From: SFWF01 sp045537915 | GTDB taxonomy: Bacteria; Bacillota; Clostridia; Oscillospirales; Acutalibacteraceae | Length of the DNA stretch: 11,631 bases | Direction: 5' to 3' | Assembly (NCBI GenBank): GCA_045537915.1 | Contig: JAZSQK010000018.1 | Span: 1 to 11,631 of the forward strand | Part shown: positions 5,157 through 11,631 of the stretch, piece by piece | Layout of the letters: the number at the start of each line of letters is the position of its first letter | How positions within the stretch are numbered: position 1 is the first letter of the stretch | The notes under the pieces: model-generated | What the model saw: the letters and a program-made list of their open reading frames with translations, nothing else | Told to the model about the DNA's origin: nothing | Databases searched by the model: none | Translations under genes and position numbers: made by a program

Positions 5157-5840
5157 CTAATTTGAAATTTTTGAAGGTAATGTAAGTATATGTTTTATAA
5201 GCGCCTCGGTAGAGCAAGAAAGATACTTGTTTCTCTTTCTTATTACGTATAGTGTTCTCTCCGAGTGAACCGTATTAGGCAGATAGAATGAAATATCATC
5301 TAAATTTTTGACGTGCTTAAGTACTGAATCGGTTATGAAACATATTCCGAATCCCGCATCTGCATAATTTATTGATGTCATAAGGTGATCAAACTCCTGC
5401 GTTACATTTGGAATAATACCGTTTTCTTTAAAAATTTTATTTGAGATCTGTCGCATATTATTACCATGTTTTAGTAATATAAATTTCTCGTTCTTAAGGA
5501 CATTTAACTCAATTTTAGGATGATTTGAATACCAGTTTTCGTTTGTTCTTATAACGTCATTTTGAATTTTGTATGAAGCTAATTTTTCGTTTATAGAGAA
5601 ATTTTTCGGGACGGCTAATAAAATTTGCTCTTTTGCTATTGCGAGGTATTCGTATTCATTTTCTTTATTCTTCTGAACGTTATCTACTATAATGTCTATG
5701 CTAGCTTTTTCAAGTAGGGCTTCCAGTGTAGTTAAATTTTCAACTAATACGTTGATAGTTATCTGGGGATATCTTGCTTGAAAATTCTTTAGTATAGTAA
5801 CAATTTTAAGGTTATCTAAAAATCCGAGCAGGTCTGTTAC
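5157..5840 (-). pseudogene. LysR-type regulator remnant lacking its DNA-binding domain
   Basis: An uninterrupted frame of 227 codons encodes only the effector-binding (periplasmic-binding-like) domain of a LysR-family regulator. It begins around NLKIVTILKNFQARYPQITINVLVENLTT, the first strand-helix of that domain. It continues through SIDIIVDN and ends after YADAGFGICFITDSVLKH and SERTLYVIRKRN, both typical of the second lobe. The N-terminal winged helix (about 85-90 residues) is absent, and an in-frame TAA at 5841-5843 closes the frame. The only ATG is at 5456, which would give 99 residues of half a domain. The break coincides with the promoter region of the rightward gene at 5912. I read it as a 5'-deleted gene; a free effector domain using a non-standard start is possible but less likely. 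Confidence 0.8.
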
Positions 5841-5858
5841 TTACATTTTTTATACTCT

Positions 5859-5888
5859 TGCGCCAACCGCAGCAGATATGTTACAATA
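5859..5888 (+). promoter_or_regulatory. Promoter upstream of the small membrane protein and nrdG
   Basis: TTGCGC (5859-5864 region) and TACAAT (5883-5888) are about 18 bases apart, with AGATATGT before the -10. The start would be near 5894. The segment resembles the exporter promoter at 3628-3660. Confidence 0.6.
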
Positions 5889-5911
5889 AAGAAAAAATGG
5901 AGACGATACAG

Positions 5912-6259
5912 ATGCCAAAACTTATTGAAAGTATAAAGACAACCGTTGACGCCACCATACCTGACAAGGAAGAGCTTACCCACGGACTGCATCCCAAAAT
6001 TGACTACGCTCTTCTGATTTTACGCAACCTGTTTACAGTGGTTGCGGCCTTGTTCTTTATTTCATCCTTTGTTGTACATGATGCATATAGTACATTTAAG
6101 GCTTTGGGATATTTTGCGGGTGCTGCTGCCTACATATTTGAGTGCTTTGCGGTTACCGATTGTTTTAAAACAAAGGTTCCTCATACCGAAATGTTTATGG
6201 TTTATTGTTTTGGCCCTCTCTATATTTTAATGGGACTGGGCTATATTATTTTACATTAA
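5912..6259 (+). CDS. Unknown small membrane protein upstream of nrdG
   Basis: I do not recognise this 115-residue protein. A charged amphipathic N-terminus (MPKLIESIKTTVDATIPDKEE) precedes three membrane helices: about residues 32-55 (YALLILRNLFTVVAALFFIS), 63-82 (FKALGYFAGAAAYIFECFAV) and 93-114 (MFMVYCFGPLYILMGLGYII). Longer in-frame starts exist, but one lies inside the promoter and the ATG at 5897 would sit about 4 bases after the transcription start with no ribosome site. The ATG at 5912 has GGAG 9 bases upstream and is preferred. nrdG starts 25 bases after its stop, so the two are probably cotranscribed. Nothing visible links it mechanistically to nucleotide reduction. Confidence 0.75.
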   Translation: MPKLIESIKTTVDATIPDKEELTHGLHPKIDYALLILRNLFTVVAALFFISSFVVHDAYSTFKALGYFAGAAAYIFECFAVTDCFKTKVPHTEMFMVYCFGPLYILMGLGYIILH

Positions 6260-6284
6260 CGTTATTATATACGGAGAGATTTCA

Positions 6285-6977
6285 ATGAAGATAAACGGTT
6301 TTCAAAAGATGACACTTTTAGATTATCCCGGTAAGGTTGCTTGTACGCTTTTTACCGCCGGATGCAATTTCCGCTGCGGCTTTTGTCACAATGCTTCCCT
6401 GGTAACCCATATCGACAGTAGTGCCGATTACTCTACGGAGGAGATATTAAAATTTCTCGAAAAAAGGCAAGGTCTTCTTGACGGAGTATGTATCACAGGA
6501 GGGGAGCCCTTGCTTCAGCCCGATATTGATGAGTTTATAAAACAAATCAAAGCTTTAGGCTACAGCGTCAAGCTCGATACAAACGGCAGTTTCCCCGAAA
6601 AGCTCATCAGCCTTGTCGAGAAAGGGCTAATTGATTATGTTGCGATGGATATCAAAAACTCAAAGCAGAAGTATGCCTTGACTGCAGGCGTTGCCGATTT
6701 AGATATAACCCCCATTGAGCAGAGTGTTGAATATCTCAAAAAGGGTAATGTTGATTTTGAATTCAGAACAACAGTTGTTCGTGAATTTCACACAGCCGAC
6801 GATATTAAAGCCATAGGTGAATGGATAAAGGGTGCGCCGAGATACTTTTTGCAGAACTTTGTTGACTCGGGCGACCTTATTTGTGCCAGTCATACAGCAG
6901 TAGATACGACAGAATTGTACAAAATGCAACAAATTGCCGTGGACTTTGTAGTAAATACAGAGATAAGAGGCATATAA
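6285..6977 (+). CDS. nrdG: Class III ribonucleotide reductase activating enzyme (radical SAM)
   Basis: This 230-residue radical SAM enzyme belongs to the NrdG2-type group. It cleaves S-adenosylmethionine with a 4Fe-4S cluster to place the glycyl radical on NrdD. The opening MKINGFQKMTLLDYPGKVACTLF is the group signature. The cluster motif is CNFRCGFC (Cys27, Cys31, Cys34). The SAM-binding GGEP lies near residue 97, and LDTNG and DYVAMDIKN continue the partial TIM barrel. Length is normal for the group. The ATG at 6285 has CGGAGAG about 9 bases upstream. nrdD follows after 117 bases but has its own NrdR-boxed promoter, so nrdG may be transcribed both from upstream and separately from nrdD. The stop codon touches the first NrdR box. 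Confidence 0.93.
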   Translation: MKINGFQKMTLLDYPGKVACTLFTAGCNFRCGFCHNASLVTHIDSSADYSTEEILKFLEKRQGLLDGVCITGGEPLLQPDIDEFIKQIKALGYSVKLDTNGSFPEKLISLVEKGLIDYVAMDIKNSKQKYALTAGVADLDITPIEQSVEYLKKGNVDFEFRTTVVREFHTADDIKAIGEWIKGAPRYFLQNFVDSGDLICASHTAVDTTELYKMQQIAVDFVVNTEIRGI

Positions 6978-6992
6978 CACAATATATTGTGA
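6977..6992. promoter_or_regulatory. NrdR box 1
   Basis: A perfect 14-bp palindrome, CACAATATATTGTG (6978-6991), in the 16-base frame ACACAATATATTGTGA. It matches the known NrdR consensus (ACACWATATATWGTGT type), bound by the nucleotide-sensing repressor of ribonucleotide reductase genes. It overlaps the last base of the nrdG stop codon and lies just upstream of the -35 box of nrdD. Confidence 0.9.
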
Positions 6993-7000
6993 AAAAGTCG

Positions 7001-7029
7001 TTGACAAGCTACAATATATATAGTATAAT
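7001..7029 (+). promoter_or_regulatory. Perfect consensus promoter of nrdD-trxB
   Basis: TTGACA (7001-7006), 17 bases, then TATAAT (7024-7029). The start is near 7036, giving a leader of about 60 bases. A strong core with operator boxes on and upstream of it indicates control by repression. Confidence 0.93.
7010..7025. promoter_or_regulatory. NrdR box 2
   Basis: TACAATATATATAGTA is a 16-bp palindrome with a single mismatched pair, filling the spacer and reaching into the -10 box of the nrdD promoter. Its centre is 33 bp from that of box 1, close to three helical turns, as expected of paired NrdR sites. Confidence 0.85.
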
Positions 7030-7094
7030 GTGTTCACATCGCCACCCTCAAGGTGCGCCGAAACACAATATTATATATATAAAGGAGAATTGCA

Positions 7095-9467
7095 ATGTAT
7101 AATGTCGTAAAACGTGACGGAAAATTAGTGTCCTTTGACATCTCTAAAATTTCGACTGCGATAAGCCAGGCCTTCGATGCTTGTCAGAAGCAGTACAATC
7201 AGGATATAATTGATTTTCTTGCCCTCAAGGTTACCGCTGATTTTGAACCAAAGATTGTTGATGACAAAATCGACGTTGAGCACATTCAGGACAGCGTTGA
7301 GTCGGTACTTATCAAGGCAGGCTACGATGATGTTTCCAAGGCATACATTATCTACCGTCGTCAGCGTGAAAAGGTTCGTAACCTTAACGCAACAATGGTT
7401 GACTATAAGGCAATCATTGACAACTATCTTAATGTTAATGACTGGCGTGTTAAGGAGAACTCAACCGTAACATATTCTGTTGGTGGACTTATCCTTTCTA
7501 ACTCCGGCGCCGTTACCGCTAACTATTGGCTTTCCGAAATTTATGATGATGAAATCGGCAACGCTCATAGAAATGCCGACATTCATATTCACGACCTTTC
7601 AATGCTAACCGGCTACTGCGCAGGTTGGTCCTTAAAGCAGCTCATTCAGGAAGGCCTCGGCGGAGTTCCCGGAAAGATTACCTCTGCTCCCGCAGCCCAT
7701 CTTTCAACCCTCTGCAACCAGATGGTAAACTTCCTCGGCATTATGCAGAACGAGTGGGCAGGCGCACAGGCATTCTCATCCTTTGATACCTATCTTGCTC
7801 CCTTTGTAAAGGTTGACAACCTTTCCTACAAGGAGGTTAAGCAGTGCATCCAGTCCTTCATCTACGGAGTTAACACCCCGTCAAGATGGGGAACACAGTC
7901 GCCCTTCACAAATATCACTCTTGACTGGACCGTTCCTAACGACCTTGCCGAGCTCAACTGTATTGTTGGCGGTAAGGAGATGGATTTCAAGTATAAAGAC
8001 TGTAAAGCCGAAATGGATATGGTTAACAAAGCCTTCATTGAAATTATGGTTGAGGGCGATGCTAACGGCCGTGGCTTCCAGTATCCTATCCCCACATATT
8101 CAATCACACGTGACTTTGACTGGTCTGAAACCGAGAACAATAAGCTTCTCTTTGAGATGACCGCAAAGTACGGAACACCCTATTTCTCTAACTATATCAA
8201 CAGCGATATGGAGCCTTCTGATGTTCGTTCAATGTGCTGCAGACTTCGTCTTGACCTTCGTGAGCTTCGCAAAAAGTCAGGTGGCTTCTTCGGTAGCGGT
8301 GAGTCTACGGGTTCTGTCGGCGTTGTAACCATCAACCTCCCGAGAATTGCCTATCTCGCAAAGGACGAGGCAGATTTCTATGCCCGTCTTGATAAGATGA
8401 TGGATATTTCTGCCCGTTCACTCAAGGTTAAGCGTGACGTTATCACAAAGCTTCTTGACGCAGGCCTCTATCCCTATACAAAGAGATACCTCGGCACCTT
8501 TAATAACCACTTCTCAACCATCGGCCTTGTCGGTATGAATGAGGTTGGCCTTAATGCAAATTGGTTAAGAGCCGATATGACAACCGAAAAGACACAGCAG
8601 TTCGCAAAGGATGTTCTCAACCACATGAGAACAAGACTTTCTGACTATCAGGTTCAGTACGGTGACCTTTACAACCTTGAAGCAACACCTGCCGAGTCTA
8701 CTGCCTTCCGCCTTGCAAAGCATGACCTTAAATACTATCCCGACATTATCACTGCAGGTCGTGGAGAAGGACAGACACCTTATTATACAAACAGCTCACA
8801 TCTTCCTGTCGGCTATACTCAGGATATATTTACAGCCCTTGATATGCAGGATGAGCTTCATACCCTCTATACCTCGGGAACCGTTTTCCACGCCTTCCTT
8901 GGCGAGAAGCTGCCCGATTGGCAGTCCTGTGCAAATCTTGTCAGAAAGATTGCCTCTAACTACAGACTGCCTTACTATTCAATCTCTCCCACATACTCTG
9001 TATGTAAGACCCACGGCTATATAGCCGGTGAGGCATTTACCTGTCCCGAGTGCGGCGAGGAGGCAGAGGTCTACAGCCGTATCACAGGCTACTACCGTCC
9101 CGTTAAAAACTGGAACGACGGTAAGGCTCAGGAGTATAAGGACAGAAAGGTTTACGATGTCGCAAACTCCAAGCTAACTCATGATGCCCTCGAGAACGAG
9201 CCCTGCGCTTGTGCTAAGGAGGAAAAGACTGCTGCTGTTGCTGACGGAACCTACCTCTTCACAACCGCAACCTGTCCCAACTGTAAGATTGCTTGCGCTC
9301 TTCTTGACAAGGCAGGGGTTGCCTATGAAAAGCTTCTTGCTAATGAGAACGCTGAGGCTGCAACCGCTTTAGGCATCAAACAGGCTCCCACACTTGTCGT
9401 TGTTAAGAACGGCGAGGCATCAAAGTACGCAGGAGTTTCTGATATCAAGAAATTCATAGGTGCATAA
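7095..9467 (+). CDS. nrdD: Anaerobic ribonucleoside-triphosphate reductase fused to a glutaredoxin-like domain
   Basis: This 790-residue class III (glycyl radical) reductase makes deoxynucleotides without oxygen. Residues 1-92 are an ATP-cone allosteric domain (VVKRDGKLVSFD start). The catalytic barrel carries candidate active-site cysteines C175 (GYCAGWS) and C381/C382 (MCCRLRLD). A zinc-knuckle region has C637, H640, C650 and C653 (FTCPECG). The glycyl radical site is G665 in RITGYYRPVKNWN. Normal NrdD ends soon after this; here a linker with CAC (C704, C706) leads to a domain of about 73 residues with CPNC (C727, C730) and a probable cis-Pro in QAPTLVVV (P765), the fold marks of glutaredoxin/NrdH. 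The ATG has AAAGGAG about 8 bases upstream. trxB starts 3 bases after the stop, so the fused redoxin is probably reduced by TrxB. Confidence 0.96.
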   Translation: MYNVVKRDGKLVSFDISKISTAISQAFDACQKQYNQDIIDFLALKVTADFEPKIVDDKIDVEHIQDSVESVLIKAGYDDVSKAYIIYRRQREKVRNLNATMVDYKAIIDNYLNVNDWRVKENSTVTYSVGGLILSNSGAVTANYWLSEIYDDEIGNAHRNADIHIHDLSMLTGYCAGWSLKQLIQEGLGGVPGKITSAPAAHLSTLCNQMVNFLGIMQNEWAGAQAFSSFDTYLAPFVKVDNLSYKEVKQCIQSFIYGVNTPSRWGTQSPFTNITLDWTVPNDLAELNCIVGGKEMDFKYKDCKAEMDMVNKAFIEIMVEGDANGRGFQYPIPTYSITRDFDWSETENNKLLFEMTAKYGTPYFSNYINSDMEPSDVRSMCCRLRLDLRELRKKSGGFFGSGESTGSVGVVTINLPRIAYLAKDEADFYARLDKMMDISARSLKVKRDVITKLLDAGLYPYTKRYLGTFNNHFSTIGLVGMNEVGLNANWLRADMTTEKTQQFAKDVLNHMRTRLSDYQVQYGDLYNLEATPAESTAFRLAKHDLKYYPDIITAGRGEGQTPYYTNSSHLPVGYTQDIFTALDMQDELHTLYTSGTVFHAFLGEKLPDWQSCANLVRKIASNYRLPYYSISPTYSVCKTHGYIAGEAFTCPECGEEAEVYSRITGYYRPVKNWNDGKAQEYKDRKVYDVANSKLTHDALENEPCACAKEEKTAAVADGTYLFTTATCPNCKIACALLDKAGVAYEKLLANENAEAATALGIKQAPTLVVVKNGEASKYAGVSDIKKFIGA

Positions 9468-9470
9468 ATT

Positions 9471-10373
9471 ATGTATGATATTATTATTGTCGGCGGTGGC
9501 CCTGCGGGGCTAACCGCCGCCGTATATGCCTTAAGGGCAAATAAAACCGTCCTTGTAATTGAAAAGGGTAGCTTCGGCGGACAGATAACCTATTCTCCCA
9601 AGGTTGAAAATATTCCCGGCTTTGCCGAGGTAACGGGAAACGAGTTTGCTGAAAAGCTTGTAGAACAGGCTCTCGGTCAGGGAGCTGAGGTTGAATGCGC
9701 CGAGGTGTTAGGTGTTACCGATGGCGATTTCAAAACTGTCCATACCGATAGCGGAGATTTTGAGGCCAAAGCCGTCATTATAGCTACAGGCGCAAAGCAC
9801 CGCCTTTTAGGACTGGAGAGGGAAGAGGAGTTTATCGGAGAGGGAATTTCCTTCTGCGCTGTGTGTGACGGAGCCTTCTATGAGGGCAAAACCGTTGCTG
9901 TAATCGGCGGAGGAAACTCGGCCTTGCAGGAGGCTCTTTTACTTTCCGACCTTGCCAAAAAGGTCTATGTTATACAAAACCTTGATTTTTTCACAGGAGA
10001 AAGCAAACTGGTTGACCAGCTTTCCTCAAAGGAAAATGTCGAAATAATACTCGGCACGGTTGTTGAAAAGCTCCTGGGAGAAAAAGAGCTTGAGGGTCTT
10101 TCGCTTAAAAACAATAGGGGAGAACTCTACGATATATCGGTCGACGGTATGTTTATAGCGGTCGGTCTTATTCCCCAGAACGAGCCCTTTACAGATCTCG
10201 TCAAACTGAATGAAAGAGGATATGTCGAGTCGGGTGAAAATTGCCTTACATCTGCTAACGGCTTTTTCGTTGCGGGGGATTGCAGGGTAAAGAATATCCG
10301 TCAGGTTGCAACCGCCGCCGCTGACGGCGCAGTAGCCGCCCTCGCCGCCTGTGATTATGTTGAGCGTTGTTAG
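9471..10373 (+). CDS. trxB: Thioredoxin reductase-like flavoprotein paired with NrdD
   Basis: This 300-residue protein is a low-molecular-weight thioredoxin reductase. The N-terminal FAD site is IIVGGGPAGLTAAVYA (residues 5-20). The redox disulfide CAVC is C129/C132. The second Rossmann site VIGGGNSALQEAL is at 145-156, and the C-terminal FAD motif FVAGDC is present. Just after the second Rossmann fold, NADPH enzymes carry HRRxxxR to bind the 2'-phosphate; here the segment reads VIQNLDFFTGESKL with no arginine. NADH or another donor is therefore more likely than NADPH. It starts 3 bases after nrdD with AGGTG 8 bases upstream and is surely in the same operon, suggesting that its substrate is the redoxin domain fused to NrdD. 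Confidence 0.93.
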   Translation: MYDIIIVGGGPAGLTAAVYALRANKTVLVIEKGSFGGQITYSPKVENIPGFAEVTGNEFAEKLVEQALGQGAEVECAEVLGVTDGDFKTVHTDSGDFEAKAVIIATGAKHRLLGLEREEEFIGEGISFCAVCDGAFYEGKTVAVIGGGNSALQEALLLSDLAKKVYVIQNLDFFTGESKLVDQLSSKENVEIILGTVVEKLLGEKELEGLSLKNNRGELYDISVDGMFIAVGLIPQNEPFTDLVKLNERGYVESGENCLTSANGFFVAGDCRVKNIRQVATAAADGAVAALAACDYVERC

Positions 10374-10431
10374 TCGAAACGCATTTCATTTATAGATAAA
10401 ATAAGCTGTTTTTCATCAAAATTTTAAACCT

Positions 10432-10470
10432 GTTGCCCGAACAACCGTAGTGTTCGGGCAACTTTTAGTT
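10432..10470 (+). terminator. Intrinsic terminator of nrdD-trxB
   Basis: A 12-bp perfect stem (10432-10443 with 10451-10462, GTTGCCCGAACA arm) with a 7-base loop is followed by TTTTAGTT. It lies about 60 bases after the trxB stop. Confidence 0.92.
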
Positions 10471-10535
10471 AAAATAAATAATACAAATCGCATATTTTTA
10501 CCAAAACAGACAAGTTTTAAACAAAAGATTATCAA

Positions 10536-10563
10536 ATTGTGCTAATGAATTACCAGATTGTGC
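10536..10563 (+). promoter_or_regulatory. Paired direct repeats upstream of the secreted-protein promoter
   Basis: ATTGTGC occurs at 10536-10542 and 10557-10563, exactly 21 bp apart (two helical turns), each within a similar CARATTGTGC context. The second copy ends 25 bases before the -10 box, where an activator would sit, and the core lacks a good -35. The spacing would suit LytTR-like or other tandem-site activators; the regulator is unknown. Confidence 0.45.
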
Positions 10564-10584
10564 ATATAAATTTGCAAAATAATT

Positions 10585-10593
10585 TGTTATAAT
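10585..10593 (+). promoter_or_regulatory. Extended -10 promoter of the secreted protein
   Basis: TGT directly before a perfect TATAAT (10588-10593) gives an extended -10 element. No convincing -35 stands 16-18 bases upstream, which fits activator dependence. Confidence 0.6.
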
Positions 10594-10641
10594 CGATTAT
10601 GAAGTAAATTACCCATATTATTTCTAAAAGGAGAGAAAAAT

Positions 10642-11631
10642 ATGAAAAAAATCATTTCAATCGTGTGCATTGTCGCATTGTTGGTTACCTCTTTAGGTAC
10701 AACTCTGTTCAGTGCCGTTGTAGCTGATGCTGCGGACACCGCTGCGCTTCTGCAGAACGTCGTGGTGCCTGATGGCGTTACCGCTACTGATGCAAACATT
10801 CCTCAAGGGACTGTTTATTCTTCTGATTCATCAGCTCGGTATACCTTAACATCTGACGATGTCTCCTTGTCAAATGCTAAGGGTGTTATGTTCTATGTAG
10901 AAACCGATGAGCTTAGTGAAACAGAGACTTCTTATAAATTTACACCTTACTTAACTGTTAAGGACACAGAGACTTCTTTTTACAGATTTAGTGGAAATGC
11001 ATATTTATATGATGCTAAGGTAGGCGTATGGACAACTCAGGCATATACTAATTACGGACCCGAACTTAAGGCTAATTTCAGAGGATATGTATATATCCCT
11101 TTAAATGGTTTCCGTAACAGTGCAGGAGTAATAGCTGCCACACACTCGGTTAACGGATTTATGGTTAATTTATATTCTAGCATTAAAGTTAGTGCTCCTA
11201 TGATTTTATTCGGTGAGCTTTCTAACACTGCTGCTCCTCAGGTAAGCAAGGTAGTTATCGGCGGTACTGATCATTCTTTCCTCGCTCCTGATGCTATTAA
11301 CAGCGGCGATACTGTTATTTTGCCTACATACTCTGATGAAAAGGGTAATGCTTATTATCCCGAAGCAGATTCAAAGCTTCCCATTCCCTCAAACCTTGTA
11401 GAGACTTCCAATGCTTCTTACAAGGCAACCTTTACAGAGAACACCTCGGGCCTTCCCCTTTCCGCTCTCTTCAGTGTTCCTGTTTCTTCCTCCTCGGGAA
11501 ATGTAACACATCGTCTCTTCTCCGACCCTGCTAGAGTAGGAGATGCTAAGGGTGTTATGTTGTATGTTGAGTCTCCCAGCTCAACCGATGCCTTCTTCTT
11601 TAATCCTCGCATCTTTATGTATCATGGCGGA
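10642..11631 (+). CDS. Secreted repeat-module protein, N-terminal part (runs off window)
   Basis: The frame stays open for 330 codons to the window edge. The ATG at 10642 has AAAGGAG 8-9 bases upstream. MKKIISIVCIVALLVTSLGT is a Sec signal peptide, with likely cleavage near ADA at residue 30. The mature protein has two related segments about 223 residues apart: SNAKGVMFYVE (77-87) and GDAKGVMLYVE (300-310), each preceded by an R-x-L/F strand and followed by a beta-rich stretch. Module 1 also contains FRGYVYIPLNGF (about 146-157). Such phrases occur in jelly-roll, carbohydrate-binding-like modules of secreted gut Firmicutes proteins; that function is inference. No catalytic motif or anchor is visible in the window. 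Cell-surface or polysaccharide-related roles are plausible. Confidence 0.88.
   Translation, partial: MKKIISIVCIVALLVTSLGTTLFSAVVADAADTAALLQNVVVPDGVTATDANIPQGTVYSSDSSARYTLTSDDVSLSNAKGVMFYVETDELSETETSYKFTPYLTVKDTETSFYRFSGNAYLYDAKVGVWTTQAYTNYGPELKANFRGYVYIPLNGFRNSAGVIAATHSVNGFMVNLYSSIKVSAPMILFGELSNTAAPQVSKVVIGGTDHSFLAPDAINSGDTVILPTYSDEKGNAYYPEADSKLPIPSNLVETSNASYKATFTENTSGLPLSALFSVPVSSSSGNVTHRLFSDPARVGDAKGVMLYVESPSSTDAFFFNPRIFMYHGG

Noticed and set aside
7030..7094. Possible riboswitch (for example adenosylcobalamin) in the nrdD leader
   Set aside because: The leader is only about 60 bases with one short CACC/GGTG hairpin, too small for a known ribonucleotide-reductase riboswitch.
10587..10799. 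Leftward open frame of 70 codons
   Set aside because: It is antisense to the start of the secreted protein, which has a signal peptide and ribosome site.

Overview
The window reads as chromosome of an anaerobic, low-to-mid GC Gram-positive bacterium of the Clostridia, probably in or near Oscillospirales/Ruminococcaceae. The pointers are sigma-70-type promoters with consensus spacing, strong Shine-Dalgarno sites, Gram-positive lipoproteins, a class III (oxygen-sensitive) ribonucleotide reductase, and a secreted modular protein of the kind common in gut Ruminococcaceae. The family-level placement is inference.

Left part (1-1560). A truncated minus-strand aldo/keto reductase is followed by a minus-strand small PQ-loop/SemiSWEET-like membrane protein and a minus-strand tRNA-Tyr. 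Each has its own promoter, and the latter two have terminators. Divergent from tRNA-Tyr lies a stand-alone 5S rRNA plus tRNA-Asn unit with no 16S or 23S beside it. The two stable-RNA promoters are mirror images, built on a perfect 15-bp inverted repeat.

Middle part (1560-5850), visibly AT-rich and accessory-like. A small XRE/Cro-type regulator is divergent from an operon of a two-helix membrane protein and two lipoproteins, with two dyad operators in the shared promoter. A two-gene threonine/serine exporter (ThrE-like) follows, then a LysR-type regulator remnant that has lost its DNA-binding domain. At two places here (1521-1662 and 3486-3605) a terminator hairpin is followed by the same unusual layout: five 7-bp repeats, a second copy of the terminator's 3' arm, then 7-bp repeats in inverted orientation.

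Right part (5850-10470). A small membrane protein precedes nrdG, then an NrdR-boxed promoter, nrdD and trxB. NrdD carries a C-terminal glutaredoxin-like domain (CPNC), and trxB starts 3 bases after nrdD. This suggests a dedicated electron path: TrxB, then the fused redoxin, then the class III reductase activated by NrdG. TrxB lacks the usual NADPH-phosphate motif.

Right edge (10470-11631). A secreted protein with two related modules begins and runs off the window. Its promoter has an extended -10 and a pair of direct repeats 21 bp apart.
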